A stretch of 64,000 nt of DNA from Streptomyces sp. NRRL S-646 (lineage in GTDB: Bacteria > Actinomycetota > Actinomycetes > Streptomycetales > Streptomycetaceae): contig NZ_JODC01000018.1 in the NCBI RefSeq assembly GCF_000720765.1, positions 1 through 64,000 of the forward strand. The letters are read 5' to 3'. The notes under the pieces were generated by a model. It had not been told where the DNA came from, searched no databases, and worked only from the letters and a program-made list of their open reading frames with translations. Position 1 is the first letter of the stretch, and every line of letters starts with the position of its first letter. The translations under genes were made by a program, and so were the position numbers. Below are positions 7,899 to 15,918 of the stretch, one piece after another.

Positions 7899-9263
7899 AT
7901 GCCCCTCACGTACGACGTCCGCATCTACAGCATCGAGACCCGCCGTGACCGCCCAAAGCCCTACCGCGTCCGGTGGCTTGTGGGCCCCCAGAAGCATTCC
8001 AAGAGCTACACGGTCAAAGCCCAGGCTGACGGCCGCCGTTCGGAGCTGATGGCCGCCCTACGCAAGGGCGAACAGTTCGACGTGGAGACGGGCCTCCCTG
8101 CCTCCGAACTCCGCGCGCTGAACGGCTCCGTGACCTGGTACGAGCACACACGCGCCTACATCGACCGCAGGTGGGACAAGCTTCCTGCCAAGTCGCGCCG
8201 CAACGATGCCGACGCACTGGCCACCATCACCCCCGCACTCGTGAAGACAACCGTCGGGCAGCCCTCGCCCCGCGTACTCCGCACGGCCCTGTACGGCTGG
8301 GCGTACAACAAGAGCCGCTGGTCGCAAGAGCACCCCATCGACGTCGCGGATGCGCTCCGCTGGCTGGAGAAGAACTCCCTGCCCGTGGCCGCTCTGGAAG
8401 ACCCAGCCACGCTCCGCCTGGTTCTGGACGCCCTGTCGACACTGCTCAACGGCTCCTCCGCCGGCGCACGCACGGCGCGGCGCAAGAGGGCATGCCTCAG
8501 TGATGTCTTGGGGCTCGCAGTCGAACGGCGCTACTTCAGCGTTCCGGTCAACCCACTGTCCACCGTGAAGTGGTCGGCTCCGAAGTCGACCGAAGAGGTT
8601 GACCCGGCGAGCGTCGCCAACCCGCGGCAGGTGCGGGCTCTGCTTGAAGGCGTACGGGGGCAGGGCGAGCGAGGTGCCCACCTCGAAGCGTTTTTCGGCT
8701 GCCTGTACTACGCCGCAATGCGCCCCGCCGAAGCGGTTGGGCTGACCGCGTCCCAGTGCCACTTGCCGAAGAGCGGGTGGGGCAAGCTCACCCTTCGCGG
8801 CGGGATCGTCCACGCCGGCCGAGACTGGACGGACGACGGTCGGGCCCACCAAGACCGTCACCTCAAGGCACGAGCCCAGCGAGACTCGCGCGTGGTGCCC
8901 ATCCCTCCCCACTTTGTCGCGATGCTCCGTTGGCACATCGAGCGCTACGGCACGGCCCCGGACGGCCGTCTGTTCCGCACGAACCGTGGCGGTGTGATTC
9001 AGGACACGGGATACGGCGAGGTGTGGGCAAGCGCCCGAGGCGACGCGCTGACGCCGGAGCAGGAGGCATCGCCGCTCGCCCGGCGACCGTACGACCTCCG
9101 ATGCGCCGGGGTCTCGTTCTGGCTCTACAGCGGAGTCGATCCGATGGAAGTGGCGCGTCGGGCCGGACACTCCGTCGCCGTGCTGCTGCGCGTCTACGCG
9201 AAGGTCCTGGCGCAAGCCCAGGAACGGGCGAACCTCCAGATTGAGGCTGGCCTGCGGGAATAG
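7899..9263 (+). CDS. int: tyrosine-type site-specific integrase
   Basis: A 454-residue phage-type integrase. ATG 7899 follows GGAGAG. An N-terminal arm-binding region (MPLTYDVRIYSIETRRDRPK) and SAM-like core-binding domain precede the catalytic domain. Seen: box I YYAAMRPAEAVGL (catalytic Arg), a basic segment RDSRVVPIPP, box II RPYDLRCAGVSFWL (the usual H-x-x-R-H has Y and C here, a known actinobacterial variant), AGHS, and the Tyr nucleophile in LLRVYAKVL near the end. It is the last gene before the 3' end of tRNA-Tyr (182 bases away), the standard position for an integrase relative to its attachment site. It appears intact. Confidence 0.92.
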   Translation: MPLTYDVRIYSIETRRDRPKPYRVRWLVGPQKHSKSYTVKAQADGRRSELMAALRKGEQFDVETGLPASELRALNGSVTWYEHTRAYIDRRWDKLPAKSRRNDADALATITPALVKTTVGQPSPRVLRTALYGWAYNKSRWSQEHPIDVADALRWLEKNSLPVAALEDPATLRLVLDALSTLLNGSSAGARTARRKRACLSDVLGLAVERRYFSVPVNPLSTVKWSAPKSTEEVDPASVANPRQVRALLEGVRGQGERGAHLEAFFGCLYYAAMRPAEAVGLTASQCHLPKSGWGKLTLRGGIVHAGRDWTDDGRAHQDRHLKARAQRDSRVVPIPPHFVAMLRWHIERYGTAPDGRLFRTNRGGVIQDTGYGEVWASARGDALTPEQEASPLARRPYDLRCAGVSFWLYSGVDPMEVARRAGHSVAVLLRVYAKVLAQAQERANLQIEAGLRE

Positions 9264-9391
9264 GACGGGACTGGCCTCTCCCCCGGGGGACGCCTGGGGG
9301 ACACGCGCTGATCAGGGGTGGGATTCACCCGGGAACAGGTGAGACAAGCCGCGCATTTCGACTCTAGTTCGAATGATGCTGTTCGAATATG

Positions 9392-9433
9392 AAAAACCCC
9401 CTCCATTCTGCGTTTCCGCAGTTCGGAGGGGGT
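9392..9433 (-). terminator. Rho-independent terminator of tRNA-Tyr
   Basis: On the minus strand an outer stem ACCCCCTCC/GGAGGGGGT (forward 9396-9404 and 9425-9433) and an inner stem CTGCG/CGCAG (9408-9412 and 9417-9421) are followed by five T residues (forward AAAAA, 9392-9396). It lies just downstream of the minus-strand tRNA gene. It also lies after the plus-strand integrase and could act for both. Confidence 0.8.
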
Positions 9434-9444
9434 CTTTCTCAGCG

Positions 9445-9490
9445 TGGCGGCGCCAGGATTCGAACCTGGGAAGGCTGAGCCGGCAGATTT
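9445..9490. other. probable element attachment site (3' half of tRNA-Tyr)
   Basis: Elements of this class recombine within the 3' half of a tRNA gene and restore it on insertion. The T-arm/acceptor side of tRNA-Tyr faces the integrase, so this segment is the likely right-hand junction. The S. coelicolor element SLP1 is known to use tRNA-Tyr. I looked for a second copy of this segment in bases 1-9260 and did not find one, so the other junction is either lost or outside the window. Confidence 0.45.
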
Positions 9491-9526
9491 ACAGTCTGCT
9501 CCCTTTGGCCGCTCGGGCACACCGCC
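9445..9526 (-). tRNA. tRNA-Tyr (anticodon GTA)
   Basis: On the minus strand the gene runs from 9526 to 9445, 82 bases. Acceptor strands GGCGGTG and CGCCGCC pair with one G-U; the discriminator is A. The D-arm follows CCCGAGCGGCC, the anticodon loop is CTGTAAA with GTA (forward 9490-9492) in a GCAGA/TCTGC stem, a long class-II variable arm follows, and the T-loop is GGTTCGAATCC. CCA is not encoded. Anticodon GTA plus a long variable arm identify tyrosine. Confidence 0.97.
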
Positions 9527-9759
9527 GGGTTTGCTGCCGTTCGAACCGCTTTTCGGCGGCGCTCCCTGGCAACGACGTAAACAATACCCGATGCCAGGGG
9601 GTGCTTCGCCACCCGATTGATCTGCGCCCGGAGGACCACGGGTGGCTAGGCTTGTCCGGATGCGGCCCGGGACCACGCCGGGCTCGGCGCCCGCCCCCAC
9701 GTACGCCGATACGCCCCGTACGCACCCCCATTACGCACCGATACAAGGAGCCACAGGAC

Positions 9760-10248
9760 ATGGCCGACTCCAGTTTCGACATCGTCTCGAAGGTCGAGCG
9801 GCAGGAGGTCGACAACGCCCTCAACCAGGCCGCCAAGGAGATCTCGCAGCGCTACGACTTCAAGGGCGTGGGTGCCTCGATCTCGTGGTCCGGTGACAAG
9901 ATCCTCATGGAGGCGAACAGCGAGGACCGGGTCAAGGCCGTCCTCGACGTCTTCCAGTCCAAGCTGATCAAGCGCGGGATCTCACTGAAGGCGCTGGACG
10001 CGGGCGAGCCCCAGCTCTCGGGCAAGGAGTACAAGATCTTCGCGTCGATCGAGGAGGGCATCTCCCAGGAGAACGCGAAGAAGGTGGCGAAGATCATCCG
10101 CGACGAGGGCCCCAAGGGCATCAAGGCGCAGGTCCAGGGCGACGAGCTGCGCGTCAGTTCGAAGAGTCGTGACGACCTGCAGGCCGTGATCGCGCTCCTG
10201 AAGGGCAAGGACTTCGACTTCGCGCTGCAGTTCGTGAACTACCGGTGA
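9760..10248 (+). CDS. yajQ: YajQ-family nucleotide-binding protein
   Basis: A 162-residue cytosolic protein of the UPF0234/YajQ family, about the family's standard length. It begins [20 protein letters not shown] with AAGGAG (9745-9750) upstream, and contains the conserved [29 protein letters not shown] and [16 protein letters not shown] blocks and the ending [10 protein letters not shown]. Family members bind nucleotides, and some Gram-negative ones are reported to bind cyclic di-GMP; the role in Streptomyces is not established. It ends before a strong convergent terminator. It marks the return to core chromosome after the tRNA-Tyr element. Confidence 0.95.
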   Translation: MADSSFDIVSKVERQEVDNALNQAAKEISQRYDFKGVGASISWSGDKILMEANSEDRVKAVLDVFQSKLIKRGISLKALDAGEPQLSGKEYKIFASIEEGISQENAKKVAKIIRDEGPKGIKAQVQGDELRVSSKSRDDLQAVIALLKGKDFDFALQFVNYR

Positions 10249-10313
10249 GCCACTGGTTCAGCGCTGCCGGCTGACGGTCGCCGGTCGGCCGTCGTCGGCT
10301 GCCAGTCCACGAG

Positions 10314-10346
10314 GAAGGGTGGGCACCTGGCGGGCGCCCACCCTTC
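10314..10346. terminator. bidirectional terminator between yajQ and the GlsB gene
   Basis: Perfect 11-bp inverted repeat GAAGGGTGGGC (10314-10324) and GCCCACCCTTC (10336-10346), 11-base loop, between two convergent genes. Confidence 0.75.
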
Positions 10347-10385
10347 TCGCCTGCTGGCTGCGGTCCAGGGCGTGGGGGGTCGTGC

Positions 10386-10652
10386 TCAGTTGCGCGAGTT
10401 GCCGAACAGGATGCGGTAGGCGATCAGCAGGACGAGCGAGCCGCCTATCGCCGCAGCCCATGTCGCGCCGTCGTAGAAGCTCTTGGTGATCGGATGGTCC
10501 AGCCAGCGGGCCGAGATCCAGCCGCCGATGAAAGCACCCGCGACGCCGATGAGAGTCGTGCCGATGAAGCCGCCCGGGTCGCGGCCCGGCAGCAGGAACT
10601 TGGCGATGGCTCCGGCCAACAGCCCCAGGATGATCCAGCTGATGATGGTCAT
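10386..10652 (-). CDS. GlsB/YeaQ/YmgE-family membrane protein
   Basis: An 88-residue protein with three hydrophobic segments: MTIISWIILGLLAGAIAKFL, the conserved GRDPGGFIGTTLIGVAGAFI, and a C-terminal WAAAIGGSLVLLIAYRILFG. This is the transglycosylase-associated/GlsB stress-response membrane family (PF04226 type). The ATG at 10652 opens directly on the first membrane segment; upstream in-frame sequence is not protein-like. Monocistronic, convergent with yajQ and divergent from the permease. Biochemical function unknown. Confidence 0.88.
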   Translation of the reverse strand: MTIISWIILGLLAGAIAKFLLPGRDPGGFIGTTLIGVAGAFIGGWISARWLDHPITKSFYDGATWAAAIGGSLVLLIAYRILFGNSRN

Positions 10653-10830
10653 GCCGTGAACCTGCCCTTCCGCACTGTGCCTGCACTTTCCGGACAGTGA
10701 GATTTCGGTCAAGATCCGCTGTGCGCCACGTGCTTGTTGCTGCTCTGTTGTCTTGCTTGTTCCTGCTCTGTTGATGAGCAGGACGTCGCAGAGGCACTCG
10801 CCGGTTGCAGTGATCAGTAGGGTGCGGGAC

Positions 10831-12081
10831 ATGACATCGACCGGTTCTGCTTCCGAGCTGCGACGCACGCTGGGCGTGGGCGACGCCGTCGTCATCGGAC
10901 TCGGCTCGATGGTGGGGGCGGGGATCTTCGCCGCCCTGGGACCCGCGGCGCGTGCGGCCGAGTCCGGGCTGCTGCTCGGCCTCGCCGTCGCCGCCGTCGT
11001 CGCCTACTGCAACGCCATGGCATCGGCGCGGCTGGCCGCTATGTATCCGGCCTCGGGCGGCACGTATGTGTACGGGCGCGAGCGGCTCGGGCCGTTCTGG
11101 GGTTATCTCGCGGGCTGGTCGTTCGTCGTCGGGAAAACCGCCTCCTGCGCGGCGATGGCACTCACTGTGGGGGCGTACGTCTGGCCGGGGCAGGCACACG
11201 CCGTGGCGGTTGCGGCCGTGGTGGCGCTGACCGCAGTGAACTACGGCGGTGTCCAGAAGTCCGCCTGGGTCACCCGGGTGATCGTGGCGGTGGTGTTGGC
11301 TGTCCTCGCTTCCGTCGTGGTCGTGTGCCTGGGATCCGGGGCGTCCGACGCCGGGCGTCTGGGCGTCGGCACCTCGGGTGGTGTGGGCGGGGTGCTGCAG
11401 GCGGCCGGGTTGCTGTTCTTCGCGTTCGCCGGGTATGCACGCATCGCGACCCTCGGCGAGGAGGTACGGGATCCGGCGCGCACCATCCCGCGTGCGATCC
11501 CCTTGGCTCTGGGAATCGCGCTGGCCGTTTACGTCTGTGTGGCGGTGGCTGTCCTTTCCGTGCTGGGGGCGGGGGGTCTCGGGCGTGCGGGTGCTCCGCT
11601 GGCCGACGCGGTGCGGGCGGCCGGGGTGCCGGGGTTGGTTCCGGTGGTGCGGGTGGGAGCCGCCGTGGCCGCGCTGGGTTCGCTGCTCGCCCTGATCCTG
11701 GGCGTCTCGCGGACGACGCTGGCCATGGCCCGCGACCGGCACCTTCCCGGCGCGCTGTCGGCCGTGCATCCGCGCTTCCAGGTGCCGCACCGGGCCGAAC
11801 TGGCCGTGGGTGCCGTGGTCGCCACCCTGGCCGCCACGGTGGACGTACGGGGTGCGATCGGTTTCTCCTCCTTCGGTGTGCTGGCGTACTACGCCGTGGC
11901 CAACGCCTCAGCCTGGACGCTCAGTTCGGCGCCGACCGCCCGTGCGCTGCCCGCGGTGGGTCTTCTCGGGTGCGTGGTGCTGGCGTTTTCCCTGCCGGCG
12001 GTTTCGGTGGTCGTGGGCGCGGGAGTGTTGGCGGTGGGTGTGGGCGCGTATGGCGTACGGCGATGGGTGGGCGGGCGCTAG
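10831..12081 (+). CDS. APC-family amino acid permease
   Basis: A 416-residue membrane protein with about twelve hydrophobic segments. The start ATG 10831 (MTSTGSASELRRTLGVGDAV) fits the family N-terminus; the longer upstream frame is unconvincing. VVIGLGSMVGAGIFAALGPA is the signature helix-1 substrate-binding loop (GxGAGIF) of the amino acid-polyamine-organocation superfamily; the FFAFAGYARIATLGEEVRDP block is the conserved helix 6 region. It is somewhat short for the family. Likely a cytoplasmic-membrane importer of an amino acid; substrate not predictable. No operon partner. Confidence 0.9.
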   Translation: MTSTGSASELRRTLGVGDAVVIGLGSMVGAGIFAALGPAARAAESGLLLGLAVAAVVAYCNAMASARLAAMYPASGGTYVYGRERLGPFWGYLAGWSFVVGKTASCAAMALTVGAYVWPGQAHAVAVAAVVALTAVNYGGVQKSAWVTRVIVAVVLAVLASVVVVCLGSGASDAGRLGVGTSGGVGGVLQAAGLLFFAFAGYARIATLGEEVRDPARTIPRAIPLALGIALAVYVCVAVAVLSVLGAGGLGRAGAPLADAVRAAGVPGLVPVVRVGAAVAALGSLLALILGVSRTTLAMARDRHLPGALSAVHPRFQVPHRAELAVGAVVATLAATVDVRGAIGFSSFGVLAYYAVANASAWTLSSAPTARALPAVGLLGCVVLAFSLPAVSVVVGAGVLAVGVGAYGVRRWVGGR

Positions 12082-12265
12082 CGGGGTGGGCCGAACACCA
12101 GTCGGGGCAGTCGGGCAACTGGTCAAGGCTTCCTATCAGGGTGGACATGGCGGTCCGGTGACCAGAGCAGGACGAGTACGTTCTTCCGGCTGTCGCGCCA
12201 TGGGATCTCCGGAGCCGCCGTACTAGAGGGTCCGCTACGACGTCGTACGTATGGTGTCGCGGCTG

Positions 12266-12832
12266 CTAGGACGCTCGTGCTGCCGTGGTGCGTATGCGGA
12301 AGTCGGTCCAAGGGGCCATCTCTAGCTCCTCGTTCGTCTCCTCGTACCAGCCCGTGCCGTCTATCCAGGACCTCAGCCAGGTCGTGAGGCTGGGGGCGTC
12401 GATGTACCAGGCGTCGTCGGCGCGGTCGGCGTTCGGCTCGAAGAGGAGGACTGGGGCTTGCGGGGTGCGGCAGTCCACGCACGCGTACATCGCGCAGCCC
12501 CAGTGGGATATGGGCAGGACTCCTTCGGGCCAGGGCCAGTCGGGGTCCTTGCGGGCGCTCTCGCGATTGGCGAGGTACTGCACTACGGCGGCGGGCTCGC
12601 CGGCGGGCGGGCTGTCGAGGAGGGGCAACAGGCCGTATTCCGGGCCGAATCCGCCGTCTCCTATGCGGAGATAGAGGTCGGCGAGCAGGGAAGGCAGGGG
12701 GAAGCCCAAGGTGGTCTCGGCGCGGGCCAGTGTGGACGCGTCGGCGGGCTCCGGAAGTGAAGGCCAGCCCCAGGGGCGGGTGTTGTGTGCCTTGGCCGAC
12801 ACCCGTGCCAGCAACTGCTCGTTCTCGGTCAT
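12266..12832 (-). CDS. SMI1/KNR4-family protein
   Basis: A 188-residue soluble protein starting MTENEQLLARVSAKA. The core motifs ARAETTLGFPLPSLLADLYL and IGDGGFGPEYGLLPL are typical of the SUKH/SMI1-KNR4 fold, followed by DWPWPEGVLPISHWGCAMYA and VLLFEPN. SUKH proteins are frequent immunity proteins against nuclease toxins, but stand-alone genomic copies are common in Streptomyces, and no toxin gene lies beside this one. Function therefore open. Confidence 0.85.
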   Translation of the reverse strand: MTENEQLLARVSAKAHNTRPWGWPSLPEPADASTLARAETTLGFPLPSLLADLYLRIGDGGFGPEYGLLPLLDSPPAGEPAAVVQYLANRESARKDPDWPWPEGVLPISHWGCAMYACVDCRTPQAPVLLFEPNADRADDAWYIDAPSLTTWLRSWIDGTGWYEETNEELEMAPWTDFRIRTTAARAS

Positions 12833-12951
12833 GGGTTCATGATGCAAGGCGCCACTGACAATCGGGCCGGCCTGTGGACAACCTTCGCGCTGTGGAAAAC
12901 CCGGTCGCTCGGCTGGGGGCGGGCAGGCTGCCCGGCCCTCGTCCCGCTCGG

Positions 12952-13344
12952 TCAGCGCGTTGCGAACGGCTGGTCCGTCCGCACGATTTCGCGGCCGAGC
13001 GGCAGCAGCGAGACCGGGATCAGCTTGAAGTTGGCGATGCCGAACGGGATGCCGATGATCGTGATGCACAGGGCGATGCCGGTGACGATGTGCGTGAGCG
13101 CGAGCCACCAGCCCGCGAGGACCAGCCACAGCACGTTGCCGACGCAGGAGGGCGCACCGGCGTCGCGGCGCTCGACTGTCGTGTACCCGAAGGGCCACAG
13201 GGCGTAGACACCGATGCGGAACGCCGCGATGCCGAACGGGATGCCGATGATCGTGATGCAGAGAAGGATGCCCGCGGCCAGGTAGCCGAGGAACAGCCAG
13301 AAGCCGCTCAGGACGAGCCAGATGACGTTCAGGATGGTTTTCAC
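12952..13344 (-). CDS. YccF-domain membrane protein
   Basis: A 130-residue protein built from two copies of the YccF domain: [20 protein letters not shown] and [20 protein letters not shown] each lead into the shared [11 protein letters not shown] motif. GTG 13344 overlaps the TGA of htpX (GTGA), so the two are translationally coupled and coexpressed. The coupling suggests a membrane-quality or stress role, but the biochemical function of YccF proteins is unknown. Four hydrophobic segments are visible. Confidence 0.88.
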   Translation of the reverse strand: MKTILNVIWLVLSGFWLFLGYLAAGILLCITIIGIPFGIAAFRIGVYALWPFGYTTVERRDAGAPSCVGNVLWLVLAGWWLALTHIVTGIALCITIIGIPFGIANFKLIPVSLLPLGREIVRTDQPFATR

Positions 13345-14204
13345 TGGGGGCGACCTGCCATCTTCTCGAGCCGGGCGATGCGCTCCGCCATCGGCGGGTG
13401 TGTCGAGAACATCTTGGAGAGTCCCTGACCCGGGCGGAAGGGGTTCGCGATCATCATATGGCTCGCGGTCTCGATGCGCGGCTCGGGCGGCAACGGCAAC
13501 TGCTTGGTGCCCGCTTCGAGCTTGCGCAGCGCGCTGGCGAGCGCGAGGGGATCGCCGGTCAACTGGGCGCCGGAGGCGTCGGCTTCGTATTCCCTGGAGC
13601 GGCTGATGGCCAGCTGGATGAGGGAGGCCGCGAGCGGCCCCAGGATCATGATCATCAGCATGCCGAGGATGCCCGGGCCGTCCTCGTCGTTGGAGCGGCC
13701 GACCGGGATCAGCCAGGCGAAGTTGACCAGGAACATGATCACGGAGGCCAGGGCGCCGGCGACCGACGAGATGAGGATGTCGCGGTTGTAGACGTGACTG
13801 AGCTCGTGGCCGATGACGCCCCGCAGTTCGCGCTCGTCCAGGATGCGCAGGATGCCCTCCGTACAGCACACGGCGGCGTTGCGCGGGTTGCGGCCCGTCG
13901 CGAAGGCGTTCGGCGCCTCCGTCGGGGAGATGTACAGGCGTGGCATGGGCTGTCGGGCCTGGGTGGAGAGGTCGCGGACCATGCGGTAGAGGGCGGGGGC
14001 CTCGAACTCGCTGACGGGGCGTGCGCGCATCGCGCGTAGCGCCAGCTTGTCGCTGTTCCAGTACGCGTACGCGTTCGTGCCCAGTGCGATCACAACCGCG
14101 ACGACGAGCCCCATGCGGCCGAAGAAGCTGCCGATGACGATGATGAGGGCGGACAGTCCTCCGAGGAGAACTGCGGTCCTTAGCCCGTTGTGCCGGCGGT
14201 GCAC
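13341..14204 (-). CDS. htpX: HtpX-type membrane zinc metalloprotease
   Basis: A 287-residue M48 peptidase. Two N-terminal membrane segments (residues 10-28 and 31-46), then the protease domain with H133-E134-L-S-H137 (zinc ligands and catalytic Glu), the downstream [20 protein letters not shown] block carrying the third zinc ligand, and two more hydrophobic stretches between. Length and architecture match HtpX, which degrades misfolded membrane proteins in E. coli. It is first of a two-gene coupled unit with yccF. The conserved [16 protein letters not shown] ending is present. Confidence 0.93.
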   Translation of the reverse strand: MHRRHNGLRTAVLLGGLSALIIVIGSFFGRMGLVVAVVIALGTNAYAYWNSDKLALRAMRARPVSEFEAPALYRMVRDLSTQARQPMPRLYISPTEAPNAFATGRNPRNAAVCCTEGILRILDERELRGVIGHELSHVYNRDILISSVAGALASVIMFLVNFAWLIPVGRSNDEDGPGILGMLMIMILGPLAASLIQLAISRSREYEADASGAQLTGDPLALASALRKLEAGTKQLPLPPEPRIETASHMMIANPFRPGQGLSKMFSTHPPMAERIARLEKMAGRPQ

Positions 14205-14397
14205 GGTACGCCCTCCAAGTCGTGCAGCAGGGGAACCCTTTGCTTGCTGATCTCCGGTGCCACTGGTGCCGTGGTGTCACGTCCAGTGGACCCTCCCGTA
14301 CTGGTCAACGCCAGGCGAGGGCCACTAGTTCCCTTGTGCGTACGGCGGCCTGCATGGGCCGTCCGGGTGAGGACGCCCCTGGGCGGCCGACGTCGGC

Positions 14398-15918
14398 TCA
14401 GAAGAGGGCTGTGCCGGCGAAGCGCAGGACCAGCTGGGGTGCTCCGGAGAGGGCGATGCCGAGGACGCCGGTGAGGGTGATCGCCGCGGTGAGAGGCGCG
14501 GGGAGGCGGTGCTTGACGGGCTCGCCCTCGGGGGCGCGGAACAGCAGTGCCGTCCATTGGAGGTAGTAGAACAGGGCGATGACGACGTTGACGGCCATGA
14601 CCACGGCCAGCCAGCCGAGTCCCGCTTCGACTGCCGCCGAGAACACGGTGACCTTGGCGAACAGGCCGATGATGCCCGGGGGCAGTCCGGCCAGGCAGAG
14701 CAGGAAGAAGGCCAGCAGCAGGGCGGCGATCGGATTGCTCGCGTAGAGGCCGCGGTAGTCCGTGAGGCGGTTCGCGGACCTGGTTCGGCCCACCAGTGCG
14801 GCCATCGCGAAGGCTCCGAGGTTCACGGCGGCGTACATGAGGGCGTAGGCGACTGTGGAGCCGATCGAGTGCTCGGCGTTGTCGGAGTAGGCGGCCGCGG
14901 CGATCGGTACGAGGAGGTAGCCGGCCTGGCCGACCGACGACCAGGCGAGCAGCCGTACGGCGCTGTACGCGCGTGTGGCTTGCTGGCGCAGGGCGCCGAC
15001 GTTGCCGACCGTCATGGTGAGCGCGGCCAGCACCGCGAGCGCGGGGCCCCAGACGTCGGCGTACGACGGGAACGCGACCACGGTGACGAGGATCAGGCCG
15101 GAGAAGCCGACCGCCTTGCCGACGACCGACAGATAGGCGGCGATGGGTAGGGGCGCCCCTACATAGGTGTCGGGGACCCAGAAGTGGAAGGGCACGGCGG
15201 CGGTCTTGAAGGCGAAGCCGACGAGGGTGAGGACGACGCCGGTCTGGGCGAGCGTGTGGAGCTGTCCGTCGACGTGCTGGATCCGGTCGGCGACCTGGGT
15301 GAGGTAGAGGGTGCCGGTGGTGGCGTACACGAAGCTGATGCCCAAGAGGCTGACGGCGGTCGCGGTGACCGACGACAGGAAGAACTTCAGGGCTGCTTCG
15401 GAGGACTTCTTGTCGCCGTGCCGGATGCCGACGAGGGCGAAGGCGGGCAGGGAGGCGACCTCCAGGGCGACGATGAGGGTGGCGAGGTCGCGGGAGGCGG
15501 GCAGGAGAGCGGCGCCGGCCGCGGAGGAGAGCAGCAGGAACCAGTACTCCCCTTCGGGGAGTTGTCTGTCGGCGTCTTTCAGTGCTGTCACCGACAGGAG
15601 GGCGGCGAGGAGGGCTCCGCCGAGGACCAGGAACTGGATGACGAGCGTGAAGCGGTCCGCGGTGTAACTGCACGCGTGTGTGTCGTTCACGCAGAAGGTG
15701 CTGCGGTCGCCGTCCAGGAGGGGCAGCAACAGGAGCGCGGAGGCGGCGAGGCCGGCGACCGAGACCCAGCCGAGGAGTGCCTTCTTGGCGTCGGCGACGA
15801 ACAGGTCGGCGACAAGGACGACAAGTCCGACGACCGCCGTGAGGGTGGGTGGCGCGATGGCGAGCCAGTCGACGGACTGGACGAGACTCGCGGCCAGTGG
15901 CTGGGCCAGGGAGCTCAT
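14398..15918 (-). CDS. nuoN: NADH-quinone oxidoreductase subunit N (partial operon copy)
   Basis: Antiporter-like Complex I subunit, 506 residues with about 14 membrane segments. ATG 15918 overlaps the nuoM stop (ATGA) with AGGAGG upstream. Motifs: EVASLPAFALVGIR (the key Glu region), KFFLSSVTATAVSLLG, GFAFKTAAVPFHFWVPDTYV and LLAFFLLCLAGLPPGIIGLF. It ends the ten-gene partial nuo operon. A second nuoN (552 residues) at 62081-63739 belongs to the main operon; the two differ clearly in sequence, so this is an ancient paralogue, not a recent duplicate. Confidence 0.95.
   Translation of the reverse strand: MSSLAQPLAASLVQSVDWLAIAPPTLTAVVGLVVLVADLFVADAKKALLGWVSVAGLAASALLLLPLLDGDRSTFCVNDTHACSYTADRFTLVIQFLVLGGALLAALLSVTALKDADRQLPEGEYWFLLLSSAAGAALLPASRDLATLIVALEVASLPAFALVGIRHGDKKSSEAALKFFLSSVTATAVSLLGISFVYATTGTLYLTQVADRIQHVDGQLHTLAQTGVVLTLVGFAFKTAAVPFHFWVPDTYVGAPLPIAAYLSVVGKAVGFSGLILVTVVAFPSYADVWGPALAVLAALTMTVGNVGALRQQATRAYSAVRLLAWSSVGQAGYLLVPIAAAAYSDNAEHSIGSTVAYALMYAAVNLGAFAMAALVGRTRSANRLTDYRGLYASNPIAALLLAFFLLCLAGLPPGIIGLFAKVTVFSAAVEAGLGWLAVVMAVNVVIALFYYLQWTALLFRAPEGEPVKHRLPAPLTAAITLTGVLGIALSGAPQLVLRFAGTALF

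Noticed and set aside
1..9260. A second copy of the tRNA-Tyr 3' end (left attachment site)
   Set aside because: I scanned for GGATTCGAACC and neighbouring bases on both strands and found none; the left junction cannot be placed in this window.
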